Source of the DNA: Halomarina ordinaria
GTDB taxonomy: Archaea > Halobacteriota > Halobacteria > Halobacteriales > Haloarculaceae
DNA length: 64,000 bases
Assembly: GCF_030553305.1 (NCBI RefSeq)
Contig: NZ_JARRAH010000001.1
Span: 1,736,001 to 1,800,000, forward strand
Reading direction: 5' to 3'
The notes under the pieces were generated by a model. The model did not search any database. It was not told the DNA's origin and was given only the letters and a program-made list of their open reading frames with translations. The position numbers and the translations under genes were made by a program. Positions 7,937 through 17,037 of the stretch are shown here, piece by piece (position 1 is the first letter of the stretch; every line of letters begins with the position of its first letter).

Positions 7937-9736
7937 TCAATCGTCGGTGGGCGAGGAGTCGTCGTCGGTGACGTCGGTGACGACGCTCCCACCGGTGCGT
8001 TCGACGGCGACGGTATCGTCGTCGGTGATCTCCTGAATACGTTCGGCGAACTCCTCGGAGTCGAGTATCTCGTACTCGTTGTCGAGCCCGAGGTAGACCG
8101 TGTAACACATCACCAGCAGGACGACCGCGAAGGGGAGGCCGCTCGTGATGGACGCTGTCTGGAGCGCCCCCAGCCCGCCTCCGACGAGCAGGACGGCCGC
8201 GACGGCACCCTCCGTCACCGCCCAGAAGACGCGCTGGACCCGCGGGACGTCCTGTTTCCCCCCGGAGGTGAGGTGGTCGATGACGAGCGACCCCGAGTCA
8301 GAGGAGGTGACGAAGAACGTCCCGACGAGGATGACGGTGACGGTGGACGTGACGGCGGTCAGCGGGAAGAACCCGAGCAGTTCGAACATCGCGACGGACC
8401 GTCCCTGTTCGGCGAGCGGTCCGGTGAGGCCGCCGCTCTGGCGGCGCAGTTCGACGAACAGCGCGCTGCCGCCGAACGTCGACAGCCAGAGGAACGAGAA
8501 CAGGCTCGGGAGGAAGAGGACGCCGACGACGAACTCGCGGACGGTCCGGCCCTTCGAGATGCGCGCGATGAACATCCCGACGAACGGCGACCACGCGATC
8601 CACCACGCCCAGTAGAACACCGTCCACTCGCCCTGCCACGAGGAGGAACTGCCGGTGAACGACTCGGTGAACAGGCTGAGTGCGGCCAGGTTCGTGGCGT
8701 ACGTCCCGAGGCTCTGGACGAACCCGTCGAGGACGAACAGCGTCGGCCCGACGACGAGCATGAACCCGAGCAGCGACACCATCAGGTAGAGGTTGAGCGT
8801 GCTCAGGCGCTTGACGCCGCCGTCGAGGCCCGCCGCGACCGACAGCGTGGCGATAGCCGTGATGAAGGCGATGATGCCCACCTGGACGAGCGGGGTCGTC
8901 GGGATGGCGACCCCGAGGAACTCGCGGCCGACGAACCCGAGGCCGGCGTTTATCTGTCTCACGCCGAGACCGAGCGACGTCGACAGGCCGAACAGCGTGG
9001 CGAAGACCGTCACCAGGTCGATGACGTGCCCCGGCCAGCCGTAGATGCGGTCGCCCAGCAGCGGCCAGAAGATGGAGCGGAAGGTGAGGGGGAGTCCCCG
9101 GTTGAACGAGAAGAACGCCAGCCCGAGGCCCACGAGCGCGTAGACGGCCCACGGGTGGATGCCCCAGTGGAAGAACGTGAGCGCGAGCGCGGCACCGCCG
9201 CTCGCGGACGACTCCTCGGGGAGGCCGAAGAACGGCCCGCCGCCCGACTGGAAGTGAAACAGCGGTTCGGCGACGCTGTAGAACATCAGCCCGATGCCCA
9301 TCCCCGCGCTGAACAGCATCGCCATCCAGGCGAAGTCGCTGAACTCCGGTTCGGCGCGCACCCCGCCCAGCCTGATGGTCCCGAACCGTCCGAACGCGAA
9401 GTAGAGGACCACGAGGATGAAGACGTTCACCGCGAGGATGTAGAACCAGCCGAAGGCGTCGGTGAGGGCCGTGAACACGAGGCCGTAGGCGTCGCTCGCC
9501 GTCATCGCACCCCCGTCGGCCGTCGTGAGGCCGACGAGCGCCGCGACGTCCTCGAACAGGAGCGTGAGCGCGATGAACACCCCGATGACGAAACAGGAGA
9601 TAGGGAACACCTTCGGGTGGACGTCGAACCCCCAGCGCTCGATGTTCGTGTCGCCGGGTTCGCGGTCCGACTCCGGGTGGAACAGGTCGACCTGGAGGCC
9701 GCCGGACGTGTCGGTCCCGTCGTCGCCGTCAGCCAT
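7937..9736 (-). CDS. BCCT-family compatible-solute transporter
   Basis: 599 residues, about twelve membrane helices after a 45-residue acidic cytoplasmic N-terminus. Family hallmarks are GMGIGLMFYSVAEPLFHF (near 145-162), WGIHPWAVYALVGL (near 195) and the aromatic helix FYWAWWIAWSPFVGMFIAR (near 370) followed by SKGRTVREF. BCCT carriers import betaine, choline or carnitine coupled to sodium or protons, so osmoprotectant uptake is likely in a halophile. The acidic C-terminal tail ends TDDDSSPTDD. No obvious regulator gene is adjacent. Confidence 0.95.
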   Translation of the reverse strand: MADGDDGTDTSGGLQVDLFHPESDREPGDTNIERWGFDVHPKVFPISCFVIGVFIALTLLFEDVAALVGLTTADGGAMTASDAYGLVFTALTDAFGWFYILAVNVFILVVLYFAFGRFGTIRLGGVRAEPEFSDFAWMAMLFSAGMGIGLMFYSVAEPLFHFQSGGGPFFGLPEESSASGGAALALTFFHWGIHPWAVYALVGLGLAFFSFNRGLPLTFRSIFWPLLGDRIYGWPGHVIDLVTVFATLFGLSTSLGLGVRQINAGLGFVGREFLGVAIPTTPLVQVGIIAFITAIATLSVAAGLDGGVKRLSTLNLYLMVSLLGFMLVVGPTLFVLDGFVQSLGTYATNLAALSLFTESFTGSSSSWQGEWTVFYWAWWIAWSPFVGMFIARISKGRTVREFVVGVLFLPSLFSFLWLSTFGGSALFVELRRQSGGLTGPLAEQGRSVAMFELLGFFPLTAVTSTVTVILVGTFFVTSSDSGSLVIDHLTSGGKQDVPRVQRVFWAVTEGAVAAVLLVGGGLGALQTASITSGLPFAVVLLVMCYTVYLGLDNEYEILDSEEFAERIQEITDDDTVAVERTGGSVVTDVTDDDSSPTDD

Positions 9737-10083
9737 CGCTCGATGTCCCTCCGGTCTCGCCGTCGGTGTCGCGTACGTCTGTCATAGGTACAGTCCGGTT
9801 TCCGACCGGTCGTCGTGGTCTCCGCACGGTTCGAGGTAACGGGGACGCGGTCGTCGCGGGGTCCCGATGAAGCGCCACTCGTGGCTCGCCCTTACCCCTT
9901 GCGTCTGCGCGTCCGTAGCGGCGCGTCGTGGACAGCGGTACCGAGACACACGACTCGTCCACCTAACCGTTGGGGGCGACTGGCGAGGGTGTTTTTGTGT
10001 CGCGAGGGCGGGGAGCCGTCAACGGGTGTGCACGTGACGCCACGAAGATTTTCCTCCCCGGAACCGTATCACCGGGGAGAGAC
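9737..10083. other. 347-bp divergent spacer between BCCT and acs genes
   Basis: No convincing gene. A short CCGGT/ACCGG inverted repeat occurs at 9795-9809 near the BCCT side. On the acs side there is a TATA-like AAGATTTTCC at about 10045-10054 and a strong inverted repeat described separately. Confidence 0.5.
10054..10079 (+). promoter_or_regulatory. inverted repeat over the acs start region
   Basis: CTCCCCGG at 10054-10061 and CCGGGGAG at 10072-10079 form a perfect 8-bp inverted repeat with a 10-bp spacer. It starts right after the TATA-like AAGATTTTCC and its right arm contains the GGGGAG that precedes ATG 10084. It could be a repressor operator over the transcription start or, if transcribed in full, a hairpin hiding the ribosome site. 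Confidence 0.45.
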
Positions 10084-12045
10084 ATGCACGACGACCCCGC
10101 GCGACGACCCCTCGACCGGGGGGCGCACGACCCGCCGGAGCCGTTCGTCGCGCAGGCGAACGTCACCGACCCCGACCTCCGTTCGGCCTTCGAGCGCGAG
10201 TGGCCCGACTGCTGGGCGCGAGCCGGCGACCTGCTGGAGTGGGAGCGGCCGTACGAATCCGTGCTGGCGGGCGACGGCGAGACGCCGCCGTTCCGGTGGT
10301 TCGACGGGGGGCGGCTGAACGCGTCGGTCAACTGCGTCGACCGCCACCTCGAGGACCGAAAGAGCCAGGTCGCCATCCGGTGGGAGGGTCGGCTCGGCGA
10401 GACGCGGAGTTACACCTACCTCGACCTCCACCGCGAGGTCAACGAATTCGCCGCCGGCCTCCGGTCGCTCGGCGTCGGGCCCGACGACGTCGTCACCCTC
10501 TACATGCCGATGATTCCGGAGTTGCCGGTCGCCATGCTGGCCTGCGCGCGCCTCGGGGCCGTCCACAACGTCGTCTTCGCGGGGTTCTCGGCGGAGGCGC
10601 TCGCCGCCCGGATGGCGCGCGCCGACTCCCGGTTCCTCGTCACCTGCGACGGCTACTACCGCCGTGGGGCCGCCACCAACCAGAAGAACAAGGCCGACAA
10701 CGCCCGCATCAGCCTCGACCACGAGGTGGAAGCCACCGTCGTCGTCTCCCGACTGGGTGAGGAGACCCACCTCGGAAAGGACCAGTACAGCTACGTCGAC
10801 CTGCTGGCGGCCCACGAGGGCGCGCGCGTCGCCCCCGTCGCCCGCGACGCGGGCGACCCGCTCTTTCTCATCTACACCTCGGGGACGACCGGCGCGCCGA
10901 CGGCCGTCACCCACACCACGGGGGGCTACCTCGCGCACGTCGCCTGGACCGCGCGCGCCGTCCTCGACCTCGAGCCCGAGGACACCTACTGGTGCTCGGC
11001 GGACATCGGCTGGATTACCGGCCACAGCTACATCGTCTACGGGCCGCTCGCGCTGGGTGCGACCACGATGCTCTACGAGGGGGCGCCGGACCACCCCGAG
11101 CGCGACCGCCTCTGGCGCATCATCGAGCGCAACGCCATCGACGTCTTCTACACCGCGCCGACGGCGATACGCTCGTTCATGAAGTGGGGCAGCGACCACC
11201 CCGAGCGCCACGACCTCTCCTCGCTACGACTGCTCGGCACCGTCGGCGAACCCATCAACCCGCGCGCGTGGGAGTGGTACCGCGCGCACATCGGCGGCGG
11301 GTCGTGCCCCGTCGTCGACACGTGGTGGCAGACCGAGACGGGCGCCATCCTCGCCTCGACGCTCCCCGGCACGGACGCGATGAAACCGGGGAGCGTCGGC
11401 CCGCCCCTCCCGGGTATCGAGGCGCGGGTCGTCGACGAGGCGGGCGAGCCGACCCCGCCGGGCGAACCGGGGCACCTCGTCGTCGACCGGCCGTGGCCGG
11501 GGATGCCCACGACCCTCGCTGAGGGGGGGACGCTCGGGTCGACGCACCCCGCACGGGACGACGGCGGCTTTCGCTACGTCGCGGGCGACGAGGCGACCGT
11601 CGACGAGGACGGTTACCTCACCGTCCTCGGGCGGGTCGACGACGTCATCAACGTCGCCGGGCGGCGCTTCAGCAGCATGGAACTGGAGAGCAGCATCGTC
11701 GAGGTGAACGGCGTCGCCGAGGCCGCGGTCATCGGGAGCGCGGACGACCGCACCGGGAAGGCCGTCTGCGCCTACGTCAGCCCCGAGCGCGACCGACCGG
11801 CCGACGACGACCTGCGCGCGCGCATCGAGCGCCGCGTCCGGGAGGCCATCGGCCCCATCGCCACGCCCGACGCCGTCGTCTTCACGCCCGAACTCCCGAA
11901 GACCCGGTCCGGGAAGATAATGCGCCGTCTGCTGGAGGACATCGCGAACGACGAACCGCTCGGCGACACGAGCGCGCTCCGCAACCCCGAGATACTCGGG
12001 GAGATAGAGTCGACCATCCGCGAGGACGCACCCGACGACGAGTGA
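10084..12045 (+). CDS. acs: acetyl-CoA synthetase (AMP-forming)
   Basis: 653 residues, normal length for Acs. Adenylate-forming motifs are present: YTSGTTGAPTAVTH (from about residue 264), TWWQTETG (about 413), and the C-terminal catalytic Lys in RSGKIMRRLL (K611). It activates acetate to acetyl-CoA with ATP. ATG 10084 was chosen over upstream in-frame codons because it follows a GGGGAG and begins the conserved N-terminal region. It is followed by a Bat-like regulator and an acetate-type transporter, supporting acetate use. Confidence 0.96.
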   Translation: MHDDPARRPLDRGAHDPPEPFVAQANVTDPDLRSAFEREWPDCWARAGDLLEWERPYESVLAGDGETPPFRWFDGGRLNASVNCVDRHLEDRKSQVAIRWEGRLGETRSYTYLDLHREVNEFAAGLRSLGVGPDDVVTLYMPMIPELPVAMLACARLGAVHNVVFAGFSAEALAARMARADSRFLVTCDGYYRRGAATNQKNKADNARISLDHEVEATVVVSRLGEETHLGKDQYSYVDLLAAHEGARVAPVARDAGDPLFLIYTSGTTGAPTAVTHTTGGYLAHVAWTARAVLDLEPEDTYWCSADIGWITGHSYIVYGPLALGATTMLYEGAPDHPERDRLWRIIERNAIDVFYTAPTAIRSFMKWGSDHPERHDLSSLRLLGTVGEPINPRAWEWYRAHIGGGSCPVVDTWWQTETGAILASTLPGTDAMKPGSVGPPLPGIEARVVDEAGEPTPPGEPGHLVVDRPWPGMPTTLAEGGTLGSTHPARDDGGFRYVAGDEATVDEDGYLTVLGRVDDVINVAGRRFSSMELESSIVEVNGVAEAAVIGSADDRTGKAVCAYVSPERDRPADDDLRARIERRVREAIGPIATPDAVVFTPELPKTRSGKIMRRLLEDIANDEPLGDTSALRNPEILGEIESTIREDAPDDE

Positions 12046-12192
12046 GCGAGGGTTTCGTTCTCCCTCGAGGTTCCGAAACCCATCTCGACGACGGAGGGGG
12101 GTCGGTACGGAACACGCGGGGGGAATCGTTCACGAGAGAGGGTGACGGCCTCGCAGGCGTGCGAAACTCGCCGCCGTGCGCCCGAAGTTTCA

Positions 12193-12218
12193 TTTCGGAG
12201 CGACGCGTCTCGCCGAAA
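12193..12218 (+). promoter_or_regulatory. TTTCGG/CCGAAA inverted repeat at the Bat-like gene start
   Basis: TTTCGG at 12193-12198 and CCGAAA at 12213-12218 flank the expected transcription start and end one base before ATG 12220. A TATA-like AAGTTTCATTT begins near 12185. Possible autoregulatory operator; short arms make chance possible. Confidence 0.3.
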
Positions 12219-12219
12219 C

Positions 12220-13944
12220 ATGCTCGCCGACGAGGGGTGTACGACCGGCGCGGGGGTGCTCGACGCCGCGGACTACGAGCGCCTCCGGCGGGCGGCGGAG
12301 ACGCACCGAGAGGACGTCGTCCTCCGCCTCTGCGCGGAGGTGGGGCTCCTGCCGGCGGAGGTGACGCGCGTCCGACTCGTCGACGTGACGTCCCACGGCC
12401 GGCACTTCCTCCTGCGCGTCCGGGAAGGGGAGGGAGCGACGCGCGAGGCGTACCTCCCGCGGGACGTCGAACACGCCCTCCGCAAGTACGCCGAGAGCGC
12501 GGGCGTCGCGCCCGACGACCCCCTCGTCGACGTGAGCCCCCGCCGGGTCCAGATGCTCGTCGCCGAGGTGGCCGCCGGAGCGGCCGACGCGACCGGTCGG
12601 GCGGCGTTCGAGTCGGTGTCGAGTCGTGACCTGCGGCAGTACTTCGTCCGGGACCTGCTCGTGCGCCGGCGCCTCGACCCGCGGGTCGTCCTCGCGGTCG
12701 GCCCTTACGACCGGCCGGAACAGCTCGCGGCGCACCTCGACCCCGCCGACCGGGAGGCCGTCGTCGCGGCGTTCGAGCGGCGGGACGGCGAGACGCCGCG
12801 CCGGAGCGCGGGGGGGGAGGCGCGCCTCCGGACGGTCGCGACCCTGCTCCGGGAGGCGAGCGACGCGCTCGGCGACCCGACGACGGCCGACGGCGTCCGG
12901 CGCGTCGCCTGCGACCGGGTCGCGGGGACGAGCGCGTACCGGGGGGCGGCGGTGGTCGACCCGGCGAGCACGGAGGGGCCGACCGCCGTCTCGGGGCCGG
13001 TCGGCCCGACGGTGGCGGCACTGTCGAGCGACGAGCGGGCGCGCGCGAGTGTGGAGGCGGCCGTCGAGGAGCGCGCGGTCCGGACGACGGCGGTCGACGG
13101 CCGGACGTCGACGACCGACGTGACGGTCGTGGCGCTCCCCCACGACGAGACGGTCTACGGCGCGCTCTGCCTCGTCCCGACCCGTCCCGTCGGCGGGGTC
13201 GAGCGCGACCTGCTCGCGACCTACGGGTCGCGCGTCGCCGCGGCGCTCGCCGGCGTCGAACACCGTCGACTCCTGCTCGCGGACACGGTGACCGAACTCA
13301 CCCTCGAGACCGACGACGAGACGTTCCTCGGGACGACGGCGGCGGCGCTCGACTGCTCGTTCCGACTGGAGGGACTGGCGCCGGTCGGCGGCGGGGCACT
13401 CCTCCACTACGTCACGCTGCGCGGCGCGTCACCGGACGCGGCGCTCGAGCGGGCGGCGGGCGCACCGGACGTCGAGGACGCCCGGCTGGTCAGCGACCGG
13501 GCCGACGGTGCGTCGCTCGAACTGGTGCTCACCGACTCGCCGGCGCAGGCGCTCGTCGCGCGCGGCGGGACGGTCCGCGACCTCACCGCGTCGGGGGGGA
13601 CGGTACGACTGGTCGGCGAGGTGGCGAGCGACGCCACCGTCCGCGAGGTGGTCGGCGGCGTCCGGGAGGCGTACCCCCGGACGCGCCTCGTCGCCAAGCA
13701 CGAGCGCGAGCGCTCGGCGCGCGACGCCGAACCGTTCGCGGCCGGCCTCGACGGCGGGCTCACCGACCGACAGGCCTCGGTCCTCCGGGCGGCGTACTAC
13801 GCCGGCTACTTCGAGTGGCCCCGCGAGTCCACCGCCGAGGAACTCGCCGACTCCGTCGGCGTCTCCTCGCCGACGCTCCACAACCACCTGCGACGCGCCC
13901 AGCAGAAGCTCCTCACCGCCTACCTCGACGAGGGCGAGGACTGA
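12220..13944 (+). CDS. Bat-like transcription regulator with recombinase-like N-terminus, GAF, BAT and HTH_10 domains
   Basis: 574 residues. Residues 10-190 look like a tyrosine-recombinase catalytic fold (leucine-rich first helices, SPRRVQMLV, SSRDLRQYFVRDLL), but the usual catalytic Arg and His positions read Leu and Ser, so it is probably not a recombinase. A GAF-like region (about 205-345) is followed by a BAT-associated domain (about 345-490) and a C-terminal HTH_10 (LTDRQASVLRAAYYAGYFEW, then VGVSSPTLHNHLRRAQQ). Bat-family proteins are haloarchaeal transcription regulators; location between acs and the acetate-type transporter suggests control of acetate metabolism (inference). Confidence 0.88.
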   Translation: MLADEGCTTGAGVLDAADYERLRRAAETHREDVVLRLCAEVGLLPAEVTRVRLVDVTSHGRHFLLRVREGEGATREAYLPRDVEHALRKYAESAGVAPDDPLVDVSPRRVQMLVAEVAAGAADATGRAAFESVSSRDLRQYFVRDLLVRRRLDPRVVLAVGPYDRPEQLAAHLDPADREAVVAAFERRDGETPRRSAGGEARLRTVATLLREASDALGDPTTADGVRRVACDRVAGTSAYRGAAVVDPASTEGPTAVSGPVGPTVAALSSDERARASVEAAVEERAVRTTAVDGRTSTTDVTVVALPHDETVYGALCLVPTRPVGGVERDLLATYGSRVAAALAGVEHRRLLLADTVTELTLETDDETFLGTTAAALDCSFRLEGLAPVGGGALLHYVTLRGASPDAALERAAGAPDVEDARLVSDRADGASLELVLTDSPAQALVARGGTVRDLTASGGTVRLVGEVASDATVREVVGGVREAYPRTRLVAKHERERSARDAEPFAAGLDGGLTDRQASVLRAAYYAGYFEWPRESTAEELADSVGVSSPTLHNHLRRAQQKLLTAYLDEGED

Positions 13945-14071
13945 CCCGACCGCCCCGAAGCGACTTTGCCGACGTCCCTCCGCGAACCCACCCTCGGTCC
14001 GACGGCGACCACCCCTCGGCGAACGCCACACGAAAACGCCGCGCGTACCGGAACGCGGGGTTCGTACACGG

Positions 14072-14108
14072 ATTTTTATGCAGTTAGGGACGCCGCTTAT
14101 AGTTATAC
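14072..14108 (+). promoter_or_regulatory. promoter region of the transporter operon
   Basis: Two A/T-rich cores, ATTTTTATG near 14073 and CTTATAGTTATA at 14097-14108, stand out from GC-rich surroundings upstream of the small leader ORF and the DUF4212 gene. Either could be the TATA box; the first fits a start near the leader ATG at 14118. Confidence 0.5.
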
Positions 14109-14117
14109 TGCCATACG

Positions 14118-14258
14118 ATGTCAGATGTCATGTCCTTACAGGGGACCGAACCGGGCGGACAGTCGACGCGACGGGGGGAAGGGACAGCCCTCGTCGCGTC
14201 GGGGGACTCGAATTCGTATCTCACACTGACGACGGCCGGAGGTGGCGCGGATGTCTAG
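14118..14258 (+). CDS. possible 46-residue leader ORF ahead of the DUF4212 gene
   Basis: ATG 14118 opens a frame of 46 codons (begins MSDVMSLQGTEPGG, ends TTAGGGADV) whose TAG (14256-14258) lies eight bases inside the DUF4212 start region, overlapping its ATG at 14251. It lies directly downstream of the promoter A/T patches, so its ATG would be the first on the mRNA. Coding is not proven: composition is neutral and no homolog is known to me. It could be a coupled leader peptide or merely untranslated leader. Confidence 0.35.
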   Translation: MSDVMSLQGTEPGGQSTRRGEGTALVASGDSNSYLTLTTAGGGADV

Positions 14259-14643
14259 CGACTCCGACGCGGCGACGGACGGCGGACACGCGACGGGGAC
14301 GAGTGCGACTACGACCGCCGACGCGGCGACGACGGACTATCTCGACGCCGAGGTGAACCTGCTGTCGCCGAGCACGCCGTTCATGCGCGACCACCTGCGA
14401 ATCATCTGGACGGGGTTCGCGATCTGGTTCGTCGCCGTCTTCGGCCCGGTGACGCTGACGGCGATCGCCCCCGGACCGATGACGACCCAGATGCCGCTCA
14501 TCGGATTCCCGCTGCACTACTTCCTGATGGCCATCGGCGCGCCGACCACGGGCCTGCTGCTCTCGTACTGGTACGTCCGCAAGCGCGACGCGCTCGACGA
14601 GAAGTACGGTATCGAACACCCCACCGGAGGTGAGGCTGAATGA
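14251..14643 (+). CDS. DUF4212 membrane subunit of an acetate-type symporter
   Basis: 130 residues from ATG 14251, preceded by GGAGGTGG at 14238-14245. After a 45-residue acidic N-terminus come two membrane helices (IIWTGFAIWFVAVFGPV and FPLHYFLMAIGAPTTGLLL) and the conserved tail WYVRKRDALDEKYGI. DUF4212 proteins are almost always encoded directly before a VC_2705-type sodium/solute symporter, as here, with a four-base ATGA overlap, and are regarded as its small partner. Confidence 0.93.
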   Translation: MSSDSDAATDGGHATGTSATTTADAATTDYLDAEVNLLSPSTPFMRDHLRIIWTGFAIWFVAVFGPVTLTAIAPGPMTTQMPLIGFPLHYFLMAIGAPTTGLLLSYWYVRKRDALDEKYGIEHPTGGEAE

Positions 14644-16337
14644 CGGTGGAATCCCTCTCCCTCCTCCAGTCCAGCGGGTTGCTTCCGGAGGGGCTCAACG
14701 TCTCGTTCAAACTCCTTCCGGCCATCCTCGTGCTCTCGATGCTCGGGTTGTTCCTCGTCATCGGGTTCGTCTTTCGCGTGGCCGACGCCGAGGACATGTG
14801 GGTGGCGGGCCGTTCCATCGGCAACCTGGAGAACGGCGCCGCGATCGGCGCCAACTGGATGTCGGCGGCCTCCTACCTCGGGATGGCGGCGCTCATCGCG
14901 CTGTCGGGGGTGTACGGACTGGCGTTCGTCGTCGGCTGGACGACGGCGTTCTTCATCGTCCTGATCTTCATGGCCGCACAGATGCGCCGGTTCGGGAAGT
15001 ACACGGCGCCGGACTTCGTCGGCGACCGCTTCAACTCCGACGCCGCCCGGGCCATCGCGGCCATCACGACGTTCCTCATCGGGTTCGTCTACGCCATCGG
15101 GCAGGCCCGGGGGATGGCGCTGGTCGGTCTGTACGTCTTCGGTGACATCGGCCTGCTCGGCCTGACCGGCTACCAGTCGATGGTCGTCTTCATGATGACC
15201 ATCACGGTCGGCTATCTGACGCTGTCGGGGATGCTCGGGGCGACGAAGAACCAGGCCGTCCAGTACACCATCCTCATCGCCGCGTTCCTCATCGGGCTGT
15301 ACGTCGTCGGCTTTTCGCAGGGGTACTCGACGGTGCTCCCCCAGGTAGAGTACGGACAGCTCATCGGCGAACTCGGGAGCGAGTTCTCCGAGCCGTTCGC
15401 CAACGAGAGCTACTACCTCTGGATCGCGACGTGTTTCTCGCTCATCGTCGGAACCGCGGGGCTCCCGCACGTCCTCGTCCGGTTCTACACCGTCGAGAGC
15501 GAACGGACGGCGCGCTGGTCGACCGTGTGGGGGCTGTTCTTCATCTGTCTGCTCTACTGGAGCGCCCCCGCGTTCGCGGCGTTCGGCTCCGACCTCTACG
15601 CGCAGGAGGTCGGCCCGGTGTACGGCGCGAACGGGATGGACAGCGCCGCGGCCGACGTCATCGTCGTGCTGGCGACGCAGCTCGCGGGACTGCCGCAGTG
15701 GTTCGTCGGCTTCGTCGCGGCCGGCGGCATCGCCGCCGCCATCGCGACGGTCGCCGGTCTGTTCATCGCCGGGTCGTCCGCTATCTCGCACGACATCTAC
15801 ACCAACATCATCAACCCGGACGCGACCCAGCGCCAGCAGGTGCTGGTCGGCCGTCTGAGCATCATCCTGCTCGGCGTCATCACGACGCTGGCCGCGCTGG
15901 ACCCGGCCGCACCCATCGCGGCGCTGGTCTCCTACGCGTTCTCGCTGGCCGGGTCGGTGCTGTTCCCGATGTTCTTCCTCGGACTCTGGTGGGAGAACAC
16001 GAACCGCGAGGGGGCGATCACCGGCATGCTCACCGGGCTCGTCCTCTGGTCGATTCCGATGATCAACGAGGTCGTCCCGAACTACCTGGGCGGCGTCGAA
16101 GGGCCGCTGGTCGCCGGACTGGCCCAGTGGATGCCGGCCATCGGGTCGGCGTTGATCGCCACGCCGATCGTGTTCGCGGTCACCATCGGCGTCTCGCTGC
16201 TCACCGACGAACCCGACCTGCAGACGAAGATGCTGGTCCGTCAGTGTCACAGCCCCGAGCCGATGCACGAGACGACAGCCGCCGAGGCGGTGGCGTCGAG
16301 CGAGCGCACCGACAGCGGAACACCCGCGGACGACTGA
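14640..16337 (+). CDS. sodium/solute symporter, VC_2705/ActP-like (probable acetate permease)
   Basis: 565 residues with about thirteen membrane helices. SSS-family features: DMWVAGRSIG near residue 50, GANWMSAASYLGMAAL near 70, the FGKYTAPDFVGDRF loop near 120, and GIAAAIATVAGLFIAGSSA near 365. The DUF4212-SSS pair plus the neighbouring acs gene points to acetate or a related short carboxylate as substrate; this is by context, not by a proven residue. The C-terminal 50 residues are cytosolic and polar. Confidence 0.9.
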   Translation: MTVESLSLLQSSGLLPEGLNVSFKLLPAILVLSMLGLFLVIGFVFRVADAEDMWVAGRSIGNLENGAAIGANWMSAASYLGMAALIALSGVYGLAFVVGWTTAFFIVLIFMAAQMRRFGKYTAPDFVGDRFNSDAARAIAAITTFLIGFVYAIGQARGMALVGLYVFGDIGLLGLTGYQSMVVFMMTITVGYLTLSGMLGATKNQAVQYTILIAAFLIGLYVVGFSQGYSTVLPQVEYGQLIGELGSEFSEPFANESYYLWIATCFSLIVGTAGLPHVLVRFYTVESERTARWSTVWGLFFICLLYWSAPAFAAFGSDLYAQEVGPVYGANGMDSAAADVIVVLATQLAGLPQWFVGFVAAGGIAAAIATVAGLFIAGSSAISHDIYTNIINPDATQRQQVLVGRLSIILLGVITTLAALDPAAPIAALVSYAFSLAGSVLFPMFFLGLWWENTNREGAITGMLTGLVLWSIPMINEVVPNYLGGVEGPLVAGLAQWMPAIGSALIATPIVFAVTIGVSLLTDEPDLQTKMLVRQCHSPEPMHETTAAEAVASSERTDSGTPADD

Positions 16338-16340
16338 CCC

Positions 16341-16805
16341 ATGTACGAACGTATCCTCGTACCCACCGACGGAAGCGACGTCGCGGAGAACGCCGTCGAC
16401 CACGCGATGGACCTCGCGCGGCGCTACGACGCGACCGTCCACGCGCTGTACGTCGTCGACGTCGACGCGATGGAGGTGTCACTCGGCACCGAACAGATCG
16501 ACCGACTCCGCGCGGGCCGGTTCAACGAGATGGACGAAGTCCGGGAGCGGGCGGAGGCCGCGACCGGGTACATCGCCGAGGCGGGCGACGAGTTCGGCGT
16601 CGACGTCGTCGAACACGTCGCGAGCGGTGTCCCTCACCGTGTGGTCGCCAAGTACGCCGGGAACCACGACATCGACCTCGTCGTGATGGGGAGCCACGGA
16701 CGCTCCGGCGTCCGGCGCGCCCTGCTCGGGAGCGTCACCGAGCGCGTCCTGCGCTCGACGCACGTCCCCGTCCTCGTCGTAGACGTGCAACCGGACGACG
16801 GGTGA
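16341..16805 (+). CDS. universal stress protein UspA family
   Basis: 154 residues with the UspA nucleotide-binding pattern: MYERILVPTDGS at the start and GSHGRSGVRRALLGSVTERV near 118-137, the G-x2-G-x9-G(S/T) ATP-binding form. Three bases after the symporter gene and on the same strand, hence probably in its transcript. UspA proteins of this kind often accompany transporters in haloarchaea, perhaps as nucleotide-sensing regulators (inference). Confidence 0.92.
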   Translation: MYERILVPTDGSDVAENAVDHAMDLARRYDATVHALYVVDVDAMEVSLGTEQIDRLRAGRFNEMDEVRERAEAATGYIAEAGDEFGVDVVEHVASGVPHRVVAKYAGNHDIDLVVMGSHGRSGVRRALLGSVTERVLRSTHVPVLVVDVQPDDG

Positions 16806-16818
16806 CCGCGAGGCCCCA

Positions 16819-17037
16819 ATGAGCCTCGTCGACACGATTCGCGACCACGTCGCCGAGCACCGCTCGGGGATGGTCGTCGACCTCGTGTTCGCCGTCGTCT
16901 GGGTGACGGTCGTCACCGCCCTGTTCGACGTCCTCGACGGGCCAACGTGGGCGTACTATCTCTGCATGCTCGCGGGCGTCGTCGCGTACTTCACGTTCTT
17001 CGGCTCGCTCGACGCGGCCCGCGACCGGGACGACTAG
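16819..17037 (+). CDS. small two-helix membrane protein
   Basis: 72 residues: a short amphipathic N-terminus (MSLVDTIRDHVAEHRSG), two membrane segments (about 18-38 and 43-63) and a charged tail DAARDRDD. Thirteen bases after the UspA gene and probably the last gene of the acetate transporter transcript; its stop overlaps the convergent nirA stop (CTAG shared). Family not recognised. Confidence 0.75.
   Translation: MSLVDTIRDHVAEHRSGMVVDLVFAVVWVTVVTALFDVLDGPTWAYYLCMLAGVVAYFTFFGSLDAARDRDD

Noticed and set aside
9729..9962. Small minus-strand frame upstream of the BCCT gene
   Set aside because: Basic N-terminal half, no ribosome site or conserved pattern; spans the promoter region.
12220..12790. 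Active phage integrase
   Set aside because: Catalytic residues replaced and fused to GAF/BAT/HTH_10; no mobile context.
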